Shown here one piece after another: positions 23,931 to 35,678 of a stretch of DNA of 64,000 bases. The translations under genes were made by a program, and so were the position numbers. Source of the stretch: an uncultured Candidatus Entotheonella sp. (GTDB lineage Bacteria > Tectomicrobia > Entotheonellia > Entotheonellales > Entotheonellaceae). The notes below the pieces were generated by a model. That model made no database searches. It was given only the letters and a program-made list of their open reading frames with translations, and was not told the origin of the DNA. The stretch spans positions 3,087,300 through 3,151,299 of the forward strand of contig OX639990.1 in assembly GCA_951828535.1 (NCBI GenBank), given 5' to 3'. The first letter of the stretch is position 1. Every line of letters begins with the position of its first letter.

Positions 23931-25349
23931 TCAGTCCGACAGAACCGGCACCCGCTGATGCCACGGGGTGTGCTGCTCATAGGCGTGCGCCAGGCGCAAC
24001 ACGGTACCCTCATCGAACGGCCGCCCGACGATCTGCAGGCCGATGGGCAGGCCCCTGTCATCGAATCCACAGGGCAGCGACAGCGCCGGCGAACCGGTCA
24101 TGTTGAACGCGCGGGTGAAGCGCGCGAGGTTGGCGGCAACCACGACATCCTCTCCGTCGATGCGCACCACGGGCTCATCGACGCGGGCGGCGGTCATCAG
24201 GGTCGTGGGGGTAACGAGGGCGTCCACCGACTGCAAGGCTTGCGAGACCTCCTGGGTCAGGAGCGAGCGGAAGCATTGCGCCTTGAGGTATTGCGCGCCA
24301 GTGACCGTGGCCCCGAGCGCCAGGCGGACGCGGACATCGGAGCCGTATGCCTGCGAGTGGTTGCGCAGCAGGGTTTCGTGCACCGCGTATGCTTCCACGA
24401 CCATCAACGTCAGCGAGGCGGTCGGCACGTGGCGCATGAGCGGCAGGTCCACGTCCACGCAGGCGACGCCGAGGCCGTCCAATGCGGCTATGGCCGCTTC
24501 GACTGCCGCGGCCACCTGTGGGTCGATCTGATCAAAGAACAGCGCACGGGGCACGCCGACGCGCAGGCCGCGCACGTCTCCCGTGAGTTGCTGCGCATAA
24601 TCCGGCACGGGCAGGCGGCTGGTGGTAGGGTCGTTGGCATCGTGTCCGGCGATGGCCTGCAGCATGAGGGCGGCGTCGGCGACACTGCGAGTTAGCGGCC
24701 CAGGGTGATCCAGCGACCAGCACAGCGGGTAAACGCCGTGGCGGCTCACCCGTCCGTAAGTCGGTTTCAGGCCCACAACGCCGCTCAACGAGGCCGGAAT
24801 GCGTATCGAGCCGCCGGTGTCCGAACCCAGCGTGCCCATGGCCAATCCGGTGCCGGTGGCCACCCCCGAGCCGCCGCTGGAGCCGCCCGGCATGCGCTCG
24901 CCGTCCCACGGGTTGCGCGGCGTGCCGTAGTGCGGATTGATCGAGGTGCCGCCCCAGGCGAATTCGTGCATGTTCAGCGTGCCGAGCAGAACGGCGCCGG
25001 CGTCCTCCAACCGCTGATTCACGGTTGCTTGCTGCTCGGCGACGTGCGACGCCATGATGGTCGAGCCGCAGGTCATGCGTTCTCCCTTGATAGCGAACAA
25101 GTCCTTCACCGCCACCGGCACGCCGTGCAATGGCCCCCGGTACTGGCCGCCCCGTATCTCCGCCTCAGCCAGGCGCGCCGCGGCCATGGCGCGCTCCGGC
25201 AACACCGTCAGGTAAGCCTTCAGCGTCTCGTTCAGCCGCTCGATGCGCGCCAAATGCGCGGCGGTCACTTCCACCGGCGACACCTCGCCCTGGCGCAGGC
25301 GCGCCGCCATGCCCGCAATCGTCCCGCTGGTCAATTCTTCATTCGCCAT
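23931..25349 (-). CDS. Amidase, GatA/AtzE-like
   Basis: A 472-residue amidase-signature hydrolase with the full triad Lys82 (VPVAVKD), Ser158 (MPGGSSGGS) and Ser181 (SDTGGSIRIPAS). ATG 25349 is preferred over an in-frame start at 25406: it has a GAGGGAG site upstream and the family N-terminus begins there. The preceding gene, a small GatC/AtzG-like protein, overlaps it by 11 bp. This pairing is established for AtzE-AtzG hydrolases, in which the small subunit stabilises the amidase. gatB is not present nearby, so a tRNA amidotransferase role is unlikely. Substrate unknown. Confidence 0.9.
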   Translation of the reverse strand: MANEELTSGTIAGMAARLRQGEVSPVEVTAAHLARIERLNETLKAYLTVLPERAMAAARLAEAEIRGGQYRGPLHGVPVAVKDLFAIKGERMTCGSTIMASHVAEQQATVNQRLEDAGAVLLGTLNMHEFAWGGTSINPHYGTPRNPWDGERMPGGSSGGSGVATGTGLAMGTLGSDTGGSIRIPASLSGVVGLKPTYGRVSRHGVYPLCWSLDHPGPLTRSVADAALMLQAIAGHDANDPTTSRLPVPDYAQQLTGDVRGLRVGVPRALFFDQIDPQVAAAVEAAIAALDGLGVACVDVDLPLMRHVPTASLTLMVVEAYAVHETLLRNHSQAYGSDVRVRLALGATVTGAQYLKAQCFRSLLTQEVSQALQSVDALVTPTTLMTAARVDEPVVRIDGEDVVVAANLARFTRAFNMTGSPALSLPCGFDDRGLPIGLQIVGRPFDEGTVLRLAHAYEQHTPWHQRVPVLSD

Positions 25350-25536
25350 GGCCGTCTCCCTCAGAGCAGTCAAACTCGACCGCCGGTTCGGCTGCGCCCA
25401 GATCAAGGGCGTCCAGTGCCTGAAGCCCGGCTTGCAACCCCTCTGCCTGCGCCTCCACTTGCGCCCATTCCGCTTCCGACAGCGTCGCGCCGGCCATTTC
25501 CGTCACCAGGTACCGCAGGGTTTCCTTGTTGGTCAT
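25339..25536 (-). CDS. AtzG-like (DUF4089/GatC-fold) amidase subunit
   Basis: A 65-residue protein: MTNKETLRYLVTEMAGATLS, then a helix rich in Ala, Glu and Leu. The size, the opening 'x-TLRYLVTEMAG' and the position directly before an amidase with an 11-bp overlap fit the small AtzG/DUF4089 partner type. ATG 25536 is chosen because a GAGGTG site lies 6 nt upstream. It probably forms a heterotetramer with the amidase. Confidence 0.65.
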   Translation of the reverse strand: MTNKETLRYLVTEMAGATLSEAEWAQVEAQAEGLQAGLQALDALDLGAAEPAVEFDCSEGDGHGE

Positions 25537-25546
25537 GACGATCACC

Positions 25547-25723
25547 TCAGCGTGTTACGTCCTTGTTTTGGCAAGCCTCGCCGTCTGCCACCGGAATCAC
25601 GTCGTCCACAGTGACCCCGAGCGTATCGGCCAGCTTACGAAGAATGTGAACCGAGCTGCTGTTGCGGCCTGCCTCGAATTCTACGATCTGAACCCGGTTA
25701 ACGCCGGAGGCGCGGGCGAGCGC
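25547..25723 (-). pseudogene. XRE-type HTH regulator, C-terminal fragment
   Basis: In the gap upstream of the AtzG-like gene the minus strand encodes ALARASGVNRVQIVEFEAGR, then HILRKLADTLGVTVDDVIPV and a natural stop. This is the recognition half of a Cro/CI-type helix-turn-helix followed by a short tail. The N-terminal part is missing: upstream in this frame is a stop, and the adjoining sequence belongs to a recombinase fragment in another frame. Probably the scar of a deletion joining two mobile-element genes. Confidence 0.65.
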
Positions 25724-25860
25724 GGCTGGTCACGGTCAGACCGTGGTCGGTATCGATGTGATCGGGAGAAACGCCAAGGTCCCACAGGGCCCGCCGCTGG
25801 GCACTGAGGTCCCGCTTGTCGGCGGAGCAGCGGGTGTTGCCGAAGAGGGTCTGTGTCGCG
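25714..25860 (-). pseudogene. Serine recombinase, N-terminal fragment
   Basis: The minus strand encodes a resolvase-like piece: ADKRDLSAQRRALWDLGV, then SPDHIDTDHGLTVTSRARP. This matches the segment of serine recombinases between the catalytic serine strand and the 'GLTGTNRxRPGL' turn. The expected YARVST motif is degenerate (GNTRCSA). The fragment ends where the XRE fragment begins, in a different frame. It is evidence that an integrative or transposon element once occupied this spot. Confidence 0.6.
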
Positions 25861-25947
25861 CCCGCAGTGTACGATCAAGGCCCCATTGCTGCAAAACAAA
25901 TCGTGCCCCTGAACGGACACACAGAGGGGTCAGGAAATGTGGCTGAC

Positions 25948-26745
25948 TCACCGTACCACGCCCGCCAGGCTCGTTTCCCGGATGAAGCGCTGCAGCAGCG
26001 CGCTGAGCAGCAGCACCGGGACTGTCATGATCACGGCGGCGACAGCAGTGACGAAGGCGTTGCCCTGGTATAGGTAGTAGTAGACCTGCAGCGGCATGGT
26101 TTTATCGCCGAGGGTAAGGTAGGTGGCCAGCACGAACTCCTCCCACGACAGCAGCCAGACGAGCAGGGCGGCGACGATGACACCGGGCAGGGCGAGGGGG
26201 ATGATGACGTACGCCAGGGTGCGCCACAGGTTGCAGCCGTCCAAGGCGGCGGCCTCTTCCACGTCGCGCGGGATGTTCCCGAAGGCGGTGGTGAGAACCC
26301 AGGCGGCCACCGGCAGCGCCATCGGCAGGTGGGCCAGCGTGAGGCCGAGGGCGGTGTCCATCAGACCCCAGCGCAAGAACACCACGGCGATGGGCATGGC
26401 GACGCTGACCTCCGGCAGCATGCGGCAGAGAAACAGGCCGATCAGAACCCCGTAGCGCCAGCGCAGCGGCAACTGCACCAGGCTGTACGCCGCCGGGCCG
26501 GCCAGAAGCAGCGCTAGCGCAGTGGTGCCGCTGGCCACCAGCAGGCTTTTGCGCAGCGGCGCGCCGATCTGGCCGCTCTCAATGACGCGCTGCCAGTGGC
26601 GCCACGTGATGCCGTGCGGCACCAGCGTCGGGTGCGCGGTCATCACCTCGCCCGGCGGGCTCAGCGAGATTTTCAGCAACCCGTAGAGCGGCGCGGCGGC
26701 AAACAGCACCATCACCAGCAGGAACGGCACCCGCAAGCTCCTCAC
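25948..26745 (-). CDS. ABC permease, MalG-like (second importer)
   Basis: A 265-residue six-helix permease with the EAA loop EEAAALDGCNLWRTLAYVI followed by IPLALPG. Last gene of a binding protein-permease-permease operon. Its ATG overlaps the end of the partner permease by 4 bp (ATGA). It pairs with the 26742-27644 product to form the membrane channel of a carbohydrate-type importer. No ATPase gene is adjacent. Confidence 0.9.
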   Translation of the reverse strand: MRSLRVPFLLVMVLFAAAPLYGLLKISLSPPGEVMTAHPTLVPHGITWRHWQRVIESGQIGAPLRKSLLVASGTTALALLLAGPAAYSLVQLPLRWRYGVLIGLFLCRMLPEVSVAMPIAVVFLRWGLMDTALGLTLAHLPMALPVAAWVLTTAFGNIPRDVEEAAALDGCNLWRTLAYVIIPLALPGVIVAALLVWLLSWEEFVLATYLTLGDKTMPLQVYYYLYQGNAFVTAVAAVIMTVPVLLLSALLQRFIRETSLAGVVR

Positions 26746-27644
26746 CGCAGCGCCTCCTCGCGCCCGGCGAGCTTCAGATAGGCAGCCACGGCCACCAGGA
26801 TCATCAGCAATAGCAGGGTACTGCTCGCCGCCGCGGTGTGCGGGTTGCCGTATTCCAGGTATTCAACGTAGGCGTAGGTGGACAGCACCGGCAGGTTGCG
26901 CCCGGTCAGCGCCAGCGGCAGGGCGAAGATGCGGAAGGCATCCACGCCGCGCACGATCAGCGCCATGGTGATGGCAGGCCGCAGCAGGGGTAGGGTGATG
27001 CGGCGAAATTGCTGCCACGGCGTGGCGCCGTCGGTGCGGGCGGCTTCGTAGAGCTGGCGGGGGATGGCTTGCAGGCCGGCGAGCAGGATGAGCATGACCA
27101 GGGGCGTGACCTTCCAGGCGTCTGCTACGGCCACCGTGACCACCGCCAGCCAGCGGCTGCCGGTCCAGTCGATGGGCAGGTCGATCACCCCCAGGCGGTA
27201 CAGCACCTCATTGAGATAGCCGACGGTGCCGAAAATGTAGCGCATCGCTGAGGCGGCGACGATCGTTGGCACCCCCAGCGGCACCAGCAGCGCGATGCGC
27301 ACCCATCCCAGGGCGCGCCGGCGTTCCGTCAAAGCCAGCGCCGCGGCCAGGCCGAGGGCCAGTTCCAGGCCGAGGCCGAGGGCCGTCACCAGCAGCGTGT
27401 TGGCAACGGCCTCGCCGAACTGGTAGTGCGAGATGATAGCGCGGTAGGCCGCCAGCCCCCAGTCGCCTTGCGGCGTTTGCAGGCTGAGCAGCAGGGTGGA
27501 GCTAACGGGAACAAGGGTCAGAGCAGCGAGGTACAGGGTGAGGGGCGCCAGGCCGAGGCACAGCCCCGCGTAGCGAGTCAACGAGCGTAGACGGGGCGTA
27601 TTGAATGCCGGCACGAGCGTCAGCGAGTGATGACGCCATTTCAC
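26742..27644 (-). CDS. ABC permease, MalF-like (second importer)
   Basis: A 300-residue inner-membrane permease with a clear EAA loop (YEAARTDGATPWQQFRRITL, then PLLRP). It overlaps the upstream binding-protein gene and the downstream permease gene by 4 bp each, a tightly coupled operon. Length is standard for the family, unlike the enlarged MalF-like protein at 5064-6230. Substrate determined by the 27641-28843 binding protein. Confidence 0.9.
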   Translation of the reverse strand: MKWRHHSLTLVPAFNTPRLRSLTRYAGLCLGLAPLTLYLAALTLVPVSSTLLLSLQTPQGDWGLAAYRAIISHYQFGEAVANTLLVTALGLGLELALGLAAALALTERRRALGWVRIALLVPLGVPTIVAASAMRYIFGTVGYLNEVLYRLGVIDLPIDWTGSRWLAVVTVAVADAWKVTPLVMLILLAGLQAIPRQLYEAARTDGATPWQQFRRITLPLLRPAITMALIVRGVDAFRIFALPLALTGRNLPVLSTYAYVEYLEYGNPHTAAASSTLLLLMILVAVAAYLKLAGREEALR

Positions 27645-28843
27645 TCACGCTTCCTCAGAGCGTCAAGGCGTGCGGCGAGGGGCGGCAGCACCGTTGCGGG
27701 GGCCTCGGCGCGCCACAGGATGCGCTGTACGGCCTCATTAGCGAGTCGTTCGTAATCGGCCCAGTAGCCAACGTTGGCGCGAAAAACGCCGTGGCTCAGG
27801 GCTTCCTGGACGGACTCGGCGTGCGGGCGCATCCACGCCTCGCTGGTGGAGTCACCAATGTCCGACCGCAGGCTGGGCCAGCCAAGCCGCTCGGTCAGCG
27901 CTTCCTGCACCATGTGGCTCTGCAGAAATTGGATCATCGCCAGGGCCAGCCGCCGGTTGCGGGCGCCGACCGGAATGCCGAGCACATCGCCGCCGATGAC
28001 GTGCGCCTGCCGCGCCGGGCCAGCCCATCCGCTGTAGGTGCGGATGGCCGTCTTGCCGTAGTCCTTGACCAGCAGCGGCACGCCGAAGGGCCAATTCTGC
28101 GCCAGAAACGCGGCGTCCTGCGCCAGGGCGTCATTGGTCGTGTCCCACTTGGCGCGGCGCGATTCGGGCGACAGGTAGGGGCGCAAGGAAGCCAGAAACT
28201 CGAACGTGGCAACGGTGCCGGAGTCGGCAAAATCGAACGGGTCTCCGCCGCCGGCGACGATCCATTCGTAGAGCTGGGTGGTCGTCGGCGCCCCGCCGGC
28301 GCCCTTGAACAGCACCCTGCCGATTCCGTCCCGCTCCGCGAAGGCACGCGCCACGGCAAGGAGTTCCGGCCAGGTGCGCGGCGGCTGCAGGTCGTATTCG
28401 GTGAACTTGTCGGCGTTGTAGTAGGCGATCTGCACGTTGGGCCGAAAGGGGACGAAGTAACGCTGCTTGTCGATGACGCCGGCGACCCGCAGGGCCGGGT
28501 ACACCGAATCGGACATCTCGGATTCCTGAGCCGTCAGGGGGGAAACCAGCCCGGCGTCCACCAGTTCCTGCAGCCGCATGTTGTCCTGGGCGAAGAGGTC
28601 GATGTCCATGCGTCCGGCCTGCTGCATGGCCCGCAGCCGCTGCACCAAGGCTTCCGGCGGCACGTCGATGGCGCGCACCTTGCAAGCGCAAAGGATTTCA
28701 AACGTCGGAAGGATGTCTCGCCGCATCACCTCCCACTCGGCCTCCGCCAGCCGCATCGTCACGGTCAACGCCGGCTCCTCGGCCGCCGCCCAGGTTGGCA
28801 GCACCGCCAGGATACCGAGCACCACAAGCAACCATCGCATCAT
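27641..28843 (-). CDS. ABC sugar-type solute-binding protein (second)
   Basis: A 400-residue periplasmic binding protein of family 1, first gene of the second importer operon. The ATG at 28843 has a GGGAGAGGTGG site and opens directly into a Sec signal peptide (MMRWLLVVLGILAVLPTWAA); a start at 28924 would add 27 unlikely residues. Family segments include VPFRPNVQIAYYNADKFTEY and AFAERDGIGRVLFKGAGG. It differs greatly from the binding protein at 2805-4166, so the two importers probably have different ligands. Confidence 0.87.
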   Translation of the reverse strand: MMRWLLVVLGILAVLPTWAAAEEPALTVTMRLAEAEWEVMRRDILPTFEILCACKVRAIDVPPEALVQRLRAMQQAGRMDIDLFAQDNMRLQELVDAGLVSPLTAQESEMSDSVYPALRVAGVIDKQRYFVPFRPNVQIAYYNADKFTEYDLQPPRTWPELLAVARAFAERDGIGRVLFKGAGGAPTTTQLYEWIVAGGGDPFDFADSGTVATFEFLASLRPYLSPESRRAKWDTTNDALAQDAAFLAQNWPFGVPLLVKDYGKTAIRTYSGWAGPARQAHVIGGDVLGIPVGARNRRLALAMIQFLQSHMVQEALTERLGWPSLRSDIGDSTSEAWMRPHAESVQEALSHGVFRANVGYWADYERLANEAVQRILWRAEAPATVLPPLAARLDALRKRE

Positions 28844-28931
28844 TCCACCTCTCCCTTGGTCAAATGGTCTCAGTAACCGCCAAAGCGCCTCCCATGCCCG
28901 CACCGACCGGGCATGGTAGCACAAAGTCCGG

Positions 28932-31249
<2,318 letters not shown>

Positions 31250-31250
<1 letters not shown>

Positions 31251-33184
31251 TACACCTCCGCCAGGTTGCCGTTGTGCTCCAGCCACGCCTTGCGGTCGGC
31301 GGCGCGTTTCTTGGCGAGGAGCATGTCCATGAGGGAAGAGGTGTCGTCGCCCGGCTCGATGGTGAGCTGCACCAGGCGGCGGGTGTCGGGGTTCAGGGTG
31401 GTGTGACGCAATTGCAGGGGGTTCATCTCGCCAAGGCCCTTGAAGCGCAGCACGGTTGGCTTGCCCTTGGGGCGTTCGGCGGCGATGCGGTTGAGAATGC
31501 CGTCACGCTCGGCGTCGTCGAGGGCGTAGAAGACATCCTGCCCCACGTCGACACGGTACAGCGGCGGCATGGCGACATAGACGTGGCCGGCACTGACCAG
31601 CGGCCGGAAATGACGCACGAACAGGGCGCACAGCAGGGTGGCGATGTGGGCGCCGTCGGAGTCGGCGTCGGCGAGGATGCAGATCTTGCCGTAGCGCAGC
31701 TCGTCGAGGTTGTGCGAACCCGGCTCGACGCCGATGGCCAGGGCGATATCATGCACCTCCTGCGAGCCGAGCACCTGGGCGGGATCGACCTCCCAGGTGT
31801 TGAGGATTTTGCCGCGCAGGGGCATGACGGCCTGGAATTCCTTGTTGCGCGCCTGCTTGGTGGAGCCGCCGGCGGAATCGCCCTCGACCAGGAACAACTC
31901 GGTGCGCGCCAGGTCCTGCGCCGTGCAGTCGGTCAGCTTGCCGGGCAGGGTGGGACCGGTGGTGATGCGCTTGCGCACCACCTTTTTGCTGCTTTGCAGG
32001 CGCTGCTGGGCGTTCCGAATGACCAGCAGCGCCACCTGCTCGCCGACCTCGGTGTGCTGGTGCAGCCACAGGCTGAGGGCGTCCTTGACGGCGCCGGAAA
32101 CGAAGGCGGCGCACTGGCGTGAGGCGAGGCGTTCCTTGGTCTGGCCGGTGAACTGCGGATCGTGCAGCTTGACCGACAGCAGGTAGCTGCACGATTCCCA
32201 CACGTCCTCGGGGGCCAGGCGCACGCCGCGCGGCAGCAGGTTGCGAAACTCGCAAAACTCGCGGATGGCTTCGGTGAGCCCCGTGCGCAGGCCGTTGACG
32301 TGCGTGCCGCCCTGCGGGGTGGGAATCAGGTTGACGTAGCTCTCCGTCGCCGCTCGCTGCGCTTGCCCTGATTCATCTAATACGCTCGCCGGCGCTCGCT
32401 GTGGGACGCCGCCCTCCGGCAGCCACGCGACAGCCCAATCGGCCGTCTCCTGCGCGCCTGCCATGCGGCCCACGAAGGCATTCTCCGGCAGGCAGGGCGA
32501 GCCTTCCAGGGTGTCGAGCAGGTACGCCCGGAGGCCGTCCTGGTAATGCCACGCCATCTGCTCGCCGGTCTTGGCGTTGCGAAATTTTACCTGCAGGCCG
32601 GGGCACAGGACGGCCTTGGCGCGCAGGATGTGCAGCAGGTGCGGCAGGGAGAAGTTGACGGTTTCGAAGTACGCGGCGTCGGGCCAGAAGCGCACGGTGG
32701 TGCCGGTGCGGCGGCCGCAAGGTCCCACCCCTTCCAGTGCCGACGTCTTTTCCCCATTGGCGAATGTCATGCGGTATTCCTGACCGTCGCGCCGCACGCC
32801 GACTTCCAGGCGTAGCGAAAGGGCATTGACCACCGACACGCCGACGCCGTGCAGGCCGCCCGAGAAGCGGTAGTTCTTGTTGGAGAATTTGCCGCCGGCG
32901 TGCAGGCGCGTCAGGATGACTTCCACGCCCGGCACCTGCTCTTCCGGGTGCAGATCCACGGGCATGCCGCGCCCGTCGTCGCGCACCTCCAGGGAGTCGT
33001 CTTCGTACAGGGTGACGTCGAGGCGCCTGGCGTAGCCGGCAATGGCTTCGTCGACGCTGTTGTCGATGACTTCGTGGGCCATGTGGTTGGGGCGGGTGGT
33101 GTCGGTGAACATGCCGGGGCGTCTGCGAACGGGGTCGAGGCCGCTGAGGACTTCAATAGCTGCGGCATCATAAGATTCAGGCAT
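31250..33184 (-). CDS. parE: Topoisomerase IV subunit B
   Basis: A 644-residue ATPase subunit of topoisomerase IV. ATP-binding region: [13 protein letters not shown] and [19 protein letters not shown] metal-binding motifs: [14 protein letters not shown] and DADSDGAHI. The start at 33184 ([19 protein letters not shown]) fits the family; an upstream frame to 33283 adds unlike sequence. It is translated just ahead of parC with a 1-bp TAATG overlap, an equimolar two-gene operon. The lack of the roughly 170-residue insert of GyrB and the linkage to parC support ParE over GyrB. Confidence 0.95.
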
Positions 33185-33245
33185 CGGAGAGACCTTCTGC
33201 TGGAGCCTGGGAATGACCGATAGGCGGGTCCGAGATTGCCGCCAT

Positions 33246-34421
33246 TTACCTGGATGCGGTTTGACGCGCCTCGTACTGGGCATGGGCTTTTTCGATGGCT
33301 TCCTGGCGTTGGGTGTGCAACTCCTCGCGGACGCTGCGAGCCCAGGCGTTGGAGCCGATCATGCCGGCCAGGGAGCCGTGGTAGCGGGGCATGACGTAGC
33401 GAGCCAGCAGCTCATAGCTGTGGAGAATCTTTTCACGCGGCGCCCACTCGTGCGCCAGACCCAGCAGGCCGCCAAAGCCGCCGCTGATGTTGGCGAGGCG
33501 TTCGATGGTGGCGATGGCGTCGTCCGGCGTGCCGACCAGCCAGGCGCCGTTTTCGCTCATGACGTCGATGAGGTCGTCCGGCGCGGTGTCGGGCGGCAGG
33601 GCATGCCCCAAGGTGGCTTGGAAGTACTCCTGGAGCCACGCGGCGGCCCCCTGCCGTGCCTCATCGAAGGCTTGCTGGCGCGATTCGGCCAGATAGATCG
33701 GCATTACCAGCCGCCACTCTTGGCGATCCACGGTGTTGCCGTGCAGCGCCGCGCTTTCCTCGGCGATCTTCCATTGCTCGGGCAGCGCCACGACGCCCCG
33801 TACACCCGCATAGGCGCTCAGGGACAGGACGCCGGCGCCGTGCTTGCCGGCCAGCTCGACGCCGGCAGGCGACTGGACGCTGGCCACGGCGATGGGGAAA
33901 TGCGGCTGCGTGTACGGCCGCAGGTGCAGGAGCGCGTCGCGCAACTCGAACCAGTCGCTCTTGTAGGTAATGGGTTCGGTCTCGGCGAGAAGGCGTTTGA
34001 TGATGGTCAGCGACTCGTCCATCATCTCGCGCTGCCGGGCGGGGTTGAGACCCAGCATGTGGGCGTCGGTAACCAAGGCGCCGGGGCCGACGCCGAGCAT
34101 CACACGTCCGCGCGTCAGGTGATCGAGCAGGACGAGGCGGTTGGCGACCATCAGCGGGTGGTGGTACGGCAGGCTGACGACACCGGTGCCGAGGCGGATA
34201 TGGCGGGTGCGTTCGGCCGCCGTGGCCATGAACACCTCGGGCGAGGCGATGGTTTCCCATCCGGCGCTGTGGTGCTCGCCGATCCAGGCTTCGTCGTAGC
34301 CGAGGCGGTCGAGCCATTGAAGCAATTCGAGATCGCGTTCCAGAGCCAGGGTGGGATTCTCGCCAAGCTGGTGGAAGGGAGCCAGGAAGATTCCGAACGT
34401 CAACCGCTCCACGAGCGCCAT
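33246..34421 (-). CDS. Luciferase-like flavin monooxygenase
   Basis: A 391-residue luciferase-like (LLM) FMN-dependent oxidoreductase with a TIM-barrel fold. N-terminal FGIFLAPFHQLGENP, then DRLGYDEAWIGEHHSAGW and RGRVMLGVGPGAL are characteristic. Alkane- and limonene-type monooxygenases share this length and opening. It needs reduced flavin from a partner reductase not seen here. Transcribed toward parE with a 61-bp gap. Substrate unknown. Confidence 0.88.
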   Translation of the reverse strand: MALVERLTFGIFLAPFHQLGENPTLALERDLELLQWLDRLGYDEAWIGEHHSAGWETIASPEVFMATAAERTRHIRLGTGVVSLPYHHPLMVANRLVLLDHLTRGRVMLGVGPGALVTDAHMLGLNPARQREMMDESLTIIKRLLAETEPITYKSDWFELRDALLHLRPYTQPHFPIAVASVQSPAGVELAGKHGAGVLSLSAYAGVRGVVALPEQWKIAEESAALHGNTVDRQEWRLVMPIYLAESRQQAFDEARQGAAAWLQEYFQATLGHALPPDTAPDDLIDVMSENGAWLVGTPDDAIATIERLANISGGFGGLLGLAHEWAPREKILHSYELLARYVMPRYHGSLAGMIGSNAWARSVREELHTQRQEAIEKAHAQYEARQTASR

Positions 34422-34633
34422 GACAACTTCCTCATGTAAGGGATTGCTTCGTGAGCCGCATGTGAATCAGCGGCGCGGTAGGGCGTAAAACCTTAGCACG
34501 CCCCCCGGGAAGGTACAAGGCGGGGCGCCAGCGGACCCAGGTGACATGTCCGGCGCCTTCATGGTAGGCTGCCCAAAGCATGGCCGCTTGGCACCGAGGC
34601 ACCGAACAGGACCCGTGAAGGGGATTGTGACAG

Positions 34634-34918
34634 ATGATTACCGTGGGCATGAATTACAAAGTTTTGCAGGGCAAAGAGGTTCAGTTTGAGAAGGTCTTCG
34701 CGAATGTTCTGGAAAGCTTGCAAACGATGGAAGGACACGCGAAGTCGGCCCTCTACAAAGACGTCCAGGACGGCCAATCCTACCTCATCGTCTCCGAGTG
34801 GTCTTCGGAAGACGCCTTCCGGTTATTTATCCAGTCGGATCAGTTCAAAAAAGTGGTCAACTGGGGTGCGGAGCAAATTCTGAGCGACCGGCCCGTTCAC
34901 ACCGTCTACCGGCAGTAG
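34634..34918 (+). CDS. ABM-fold (antibiotic monooxygenase-like) protein
   Basis: A 94-residue dimeric alpha/beta-barrel protein (MITVGMNYKVLQGKEVQFEK; YLIVSEWSSEDAFRLFIQSD). The family covers cofactor-free monooxygenases, heme-degrading enzymes and unknown proteins; typical catalytic residues cannot be called from sequence alone. It is divergent from the luciferase-like gene across a 212-bp region. Confidence 0.75.
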   Translation: MITVGMNYKVLQGKEVQFEKVFANVLESLQTMEGHAKSALYKDVQDGQSYLIVSEWSSEDAFRLFIQSDQFKKVVNWGAEQILSDRPVHTVYRQ

Positions 34919-35320
34919 CCGTTCCCCGTTTCCAAAGCAGCCCAGAACCTGCGCTGAGCTTGATTCAGGGCTTAAGGCCGTCAATTTGGCGGCTATCCGG
35001 TTTTGCAGACCCCCAAGCTGCGGGTACCAGGAAAGTGCCAACCAAAAGACCTGTTCCAGATGCCCGTTGATGGTCTCCACAAGTTGCTGCCAGCCGGCGT
35101 GTCGGCGGCGCGCTGTGGGATTTCCTCCTCGTACTTGCCGGGTTCCTCGTTCCGATGGAAGAGCAGATCAACGCTTGTCGGCAACTCTGACGATTACATT
35201 TCTGCATATTGGCGCTGATGACGCGCCTTATCCTGTTTGTTGCCGTACCGGACGGGTGTTACCATGCCGACCCTCGGGCGCGCAGGGCTGGACTGCGTTC
35301 GAGGACATCCCCGTTTATTG
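34919..35320. other. Intergenic region left of the CRISPR island
   Basis: About 400 bp with no intact gene. The only recognisable piece is a degraded C-terminal tail at 35137-35190 that is homologous to the tail of the ATPase pseudogene at 48168-48654. From there to 35320 the sequence still aligns with the region left of the second direct repeat, but much less well than the repeat itself. Confidence 0.5.
35137..35190 (+). pseudogene. Tail of AAA-ATPase remnant, left copy
   Basis: Eighteen codons ending in a stop read AGFLVPMEEQINACRQL. The equivalent place beside the right direct repeat (48601-48654) reads AEFLVPLGKRINAWRQF and ends at the matching stop. Nothing upstream in this copy is recognisable. 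It shows that the duplicated block once began within the ATPase gene. Confidence 0.55.
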
Positions 35321-35360
35321 CAAGTAAATCAAACCTTTCAGGTCAGATCATGGAGGCGCT

Positions 35361-35672
35361 ATGGCGGACTACGTTTATCTCGTGCAGATGGATATCCCGA
35401 CGGCGATGGAGGCCGAGTTCAACCGGGTGTATGACGAAGAACACGTGCCCAATATCCTGAAAGCGCCGGGGGTGCACGGCTGCGACCGGTATCGGCTGGA
35501 GTCGAGCAATGCCGAGGGCATGGCCAGGTATGCCGCCGTTTACCATATCGACTCGCCGCAGACACCGAGCAGCGAGGCGTGGATGGCGGAGTCGGAGAAG
35601 GGGGAGTGGCCGACGAAGATTCGGCCACACACGTCCAACCGGTCACACAGTATTTTCAAGCGTGTTGGGTAG
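35361..35672 (+). CDS. EthD/DUF-type small barrel protein, copy 1
   Basis: A 103-residue protein with the look of a dimeric alpha/beta-barrel (EthD- or NIPSNAP-like): YLVQMDIPTAMEAEFNRVYD, then EHVPNILKAPGVHG. The protein is identical to that at 48794-49105; the four base differences are all silent. GATCATGGAGG gives a ribosome site upstream of ATG 35361. It is part of the left direct repeat. Family members act in degradation pathways or are of unknown function; no role can be set here. Confidence 0.8.
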   Translation: MADYVYLVQMDIPTAMEAEFNRVYDEEHVPNILKAPGVHGCDRYRLESSNAEGMARYAAVYHIDSPQTPSSEAWMAESEKGEWPTKIRPHTSNRSHSIFKRVG

Positions 35673-35678
35673 CGCCCA

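Noticed and set aside
22867-23964. A long minus-strand frame overlapping the quinone oxidoreductase
   Set aside because: It is a +1 shadow of the oxidoreductase gene, rich in Arg and Gly and without motifs.
25547-25860. A working XRE regulator or resolvase upstream of the amidase pair
   Set aside because: Each is only a fragment, they lie in different frames, and a stop separates them.
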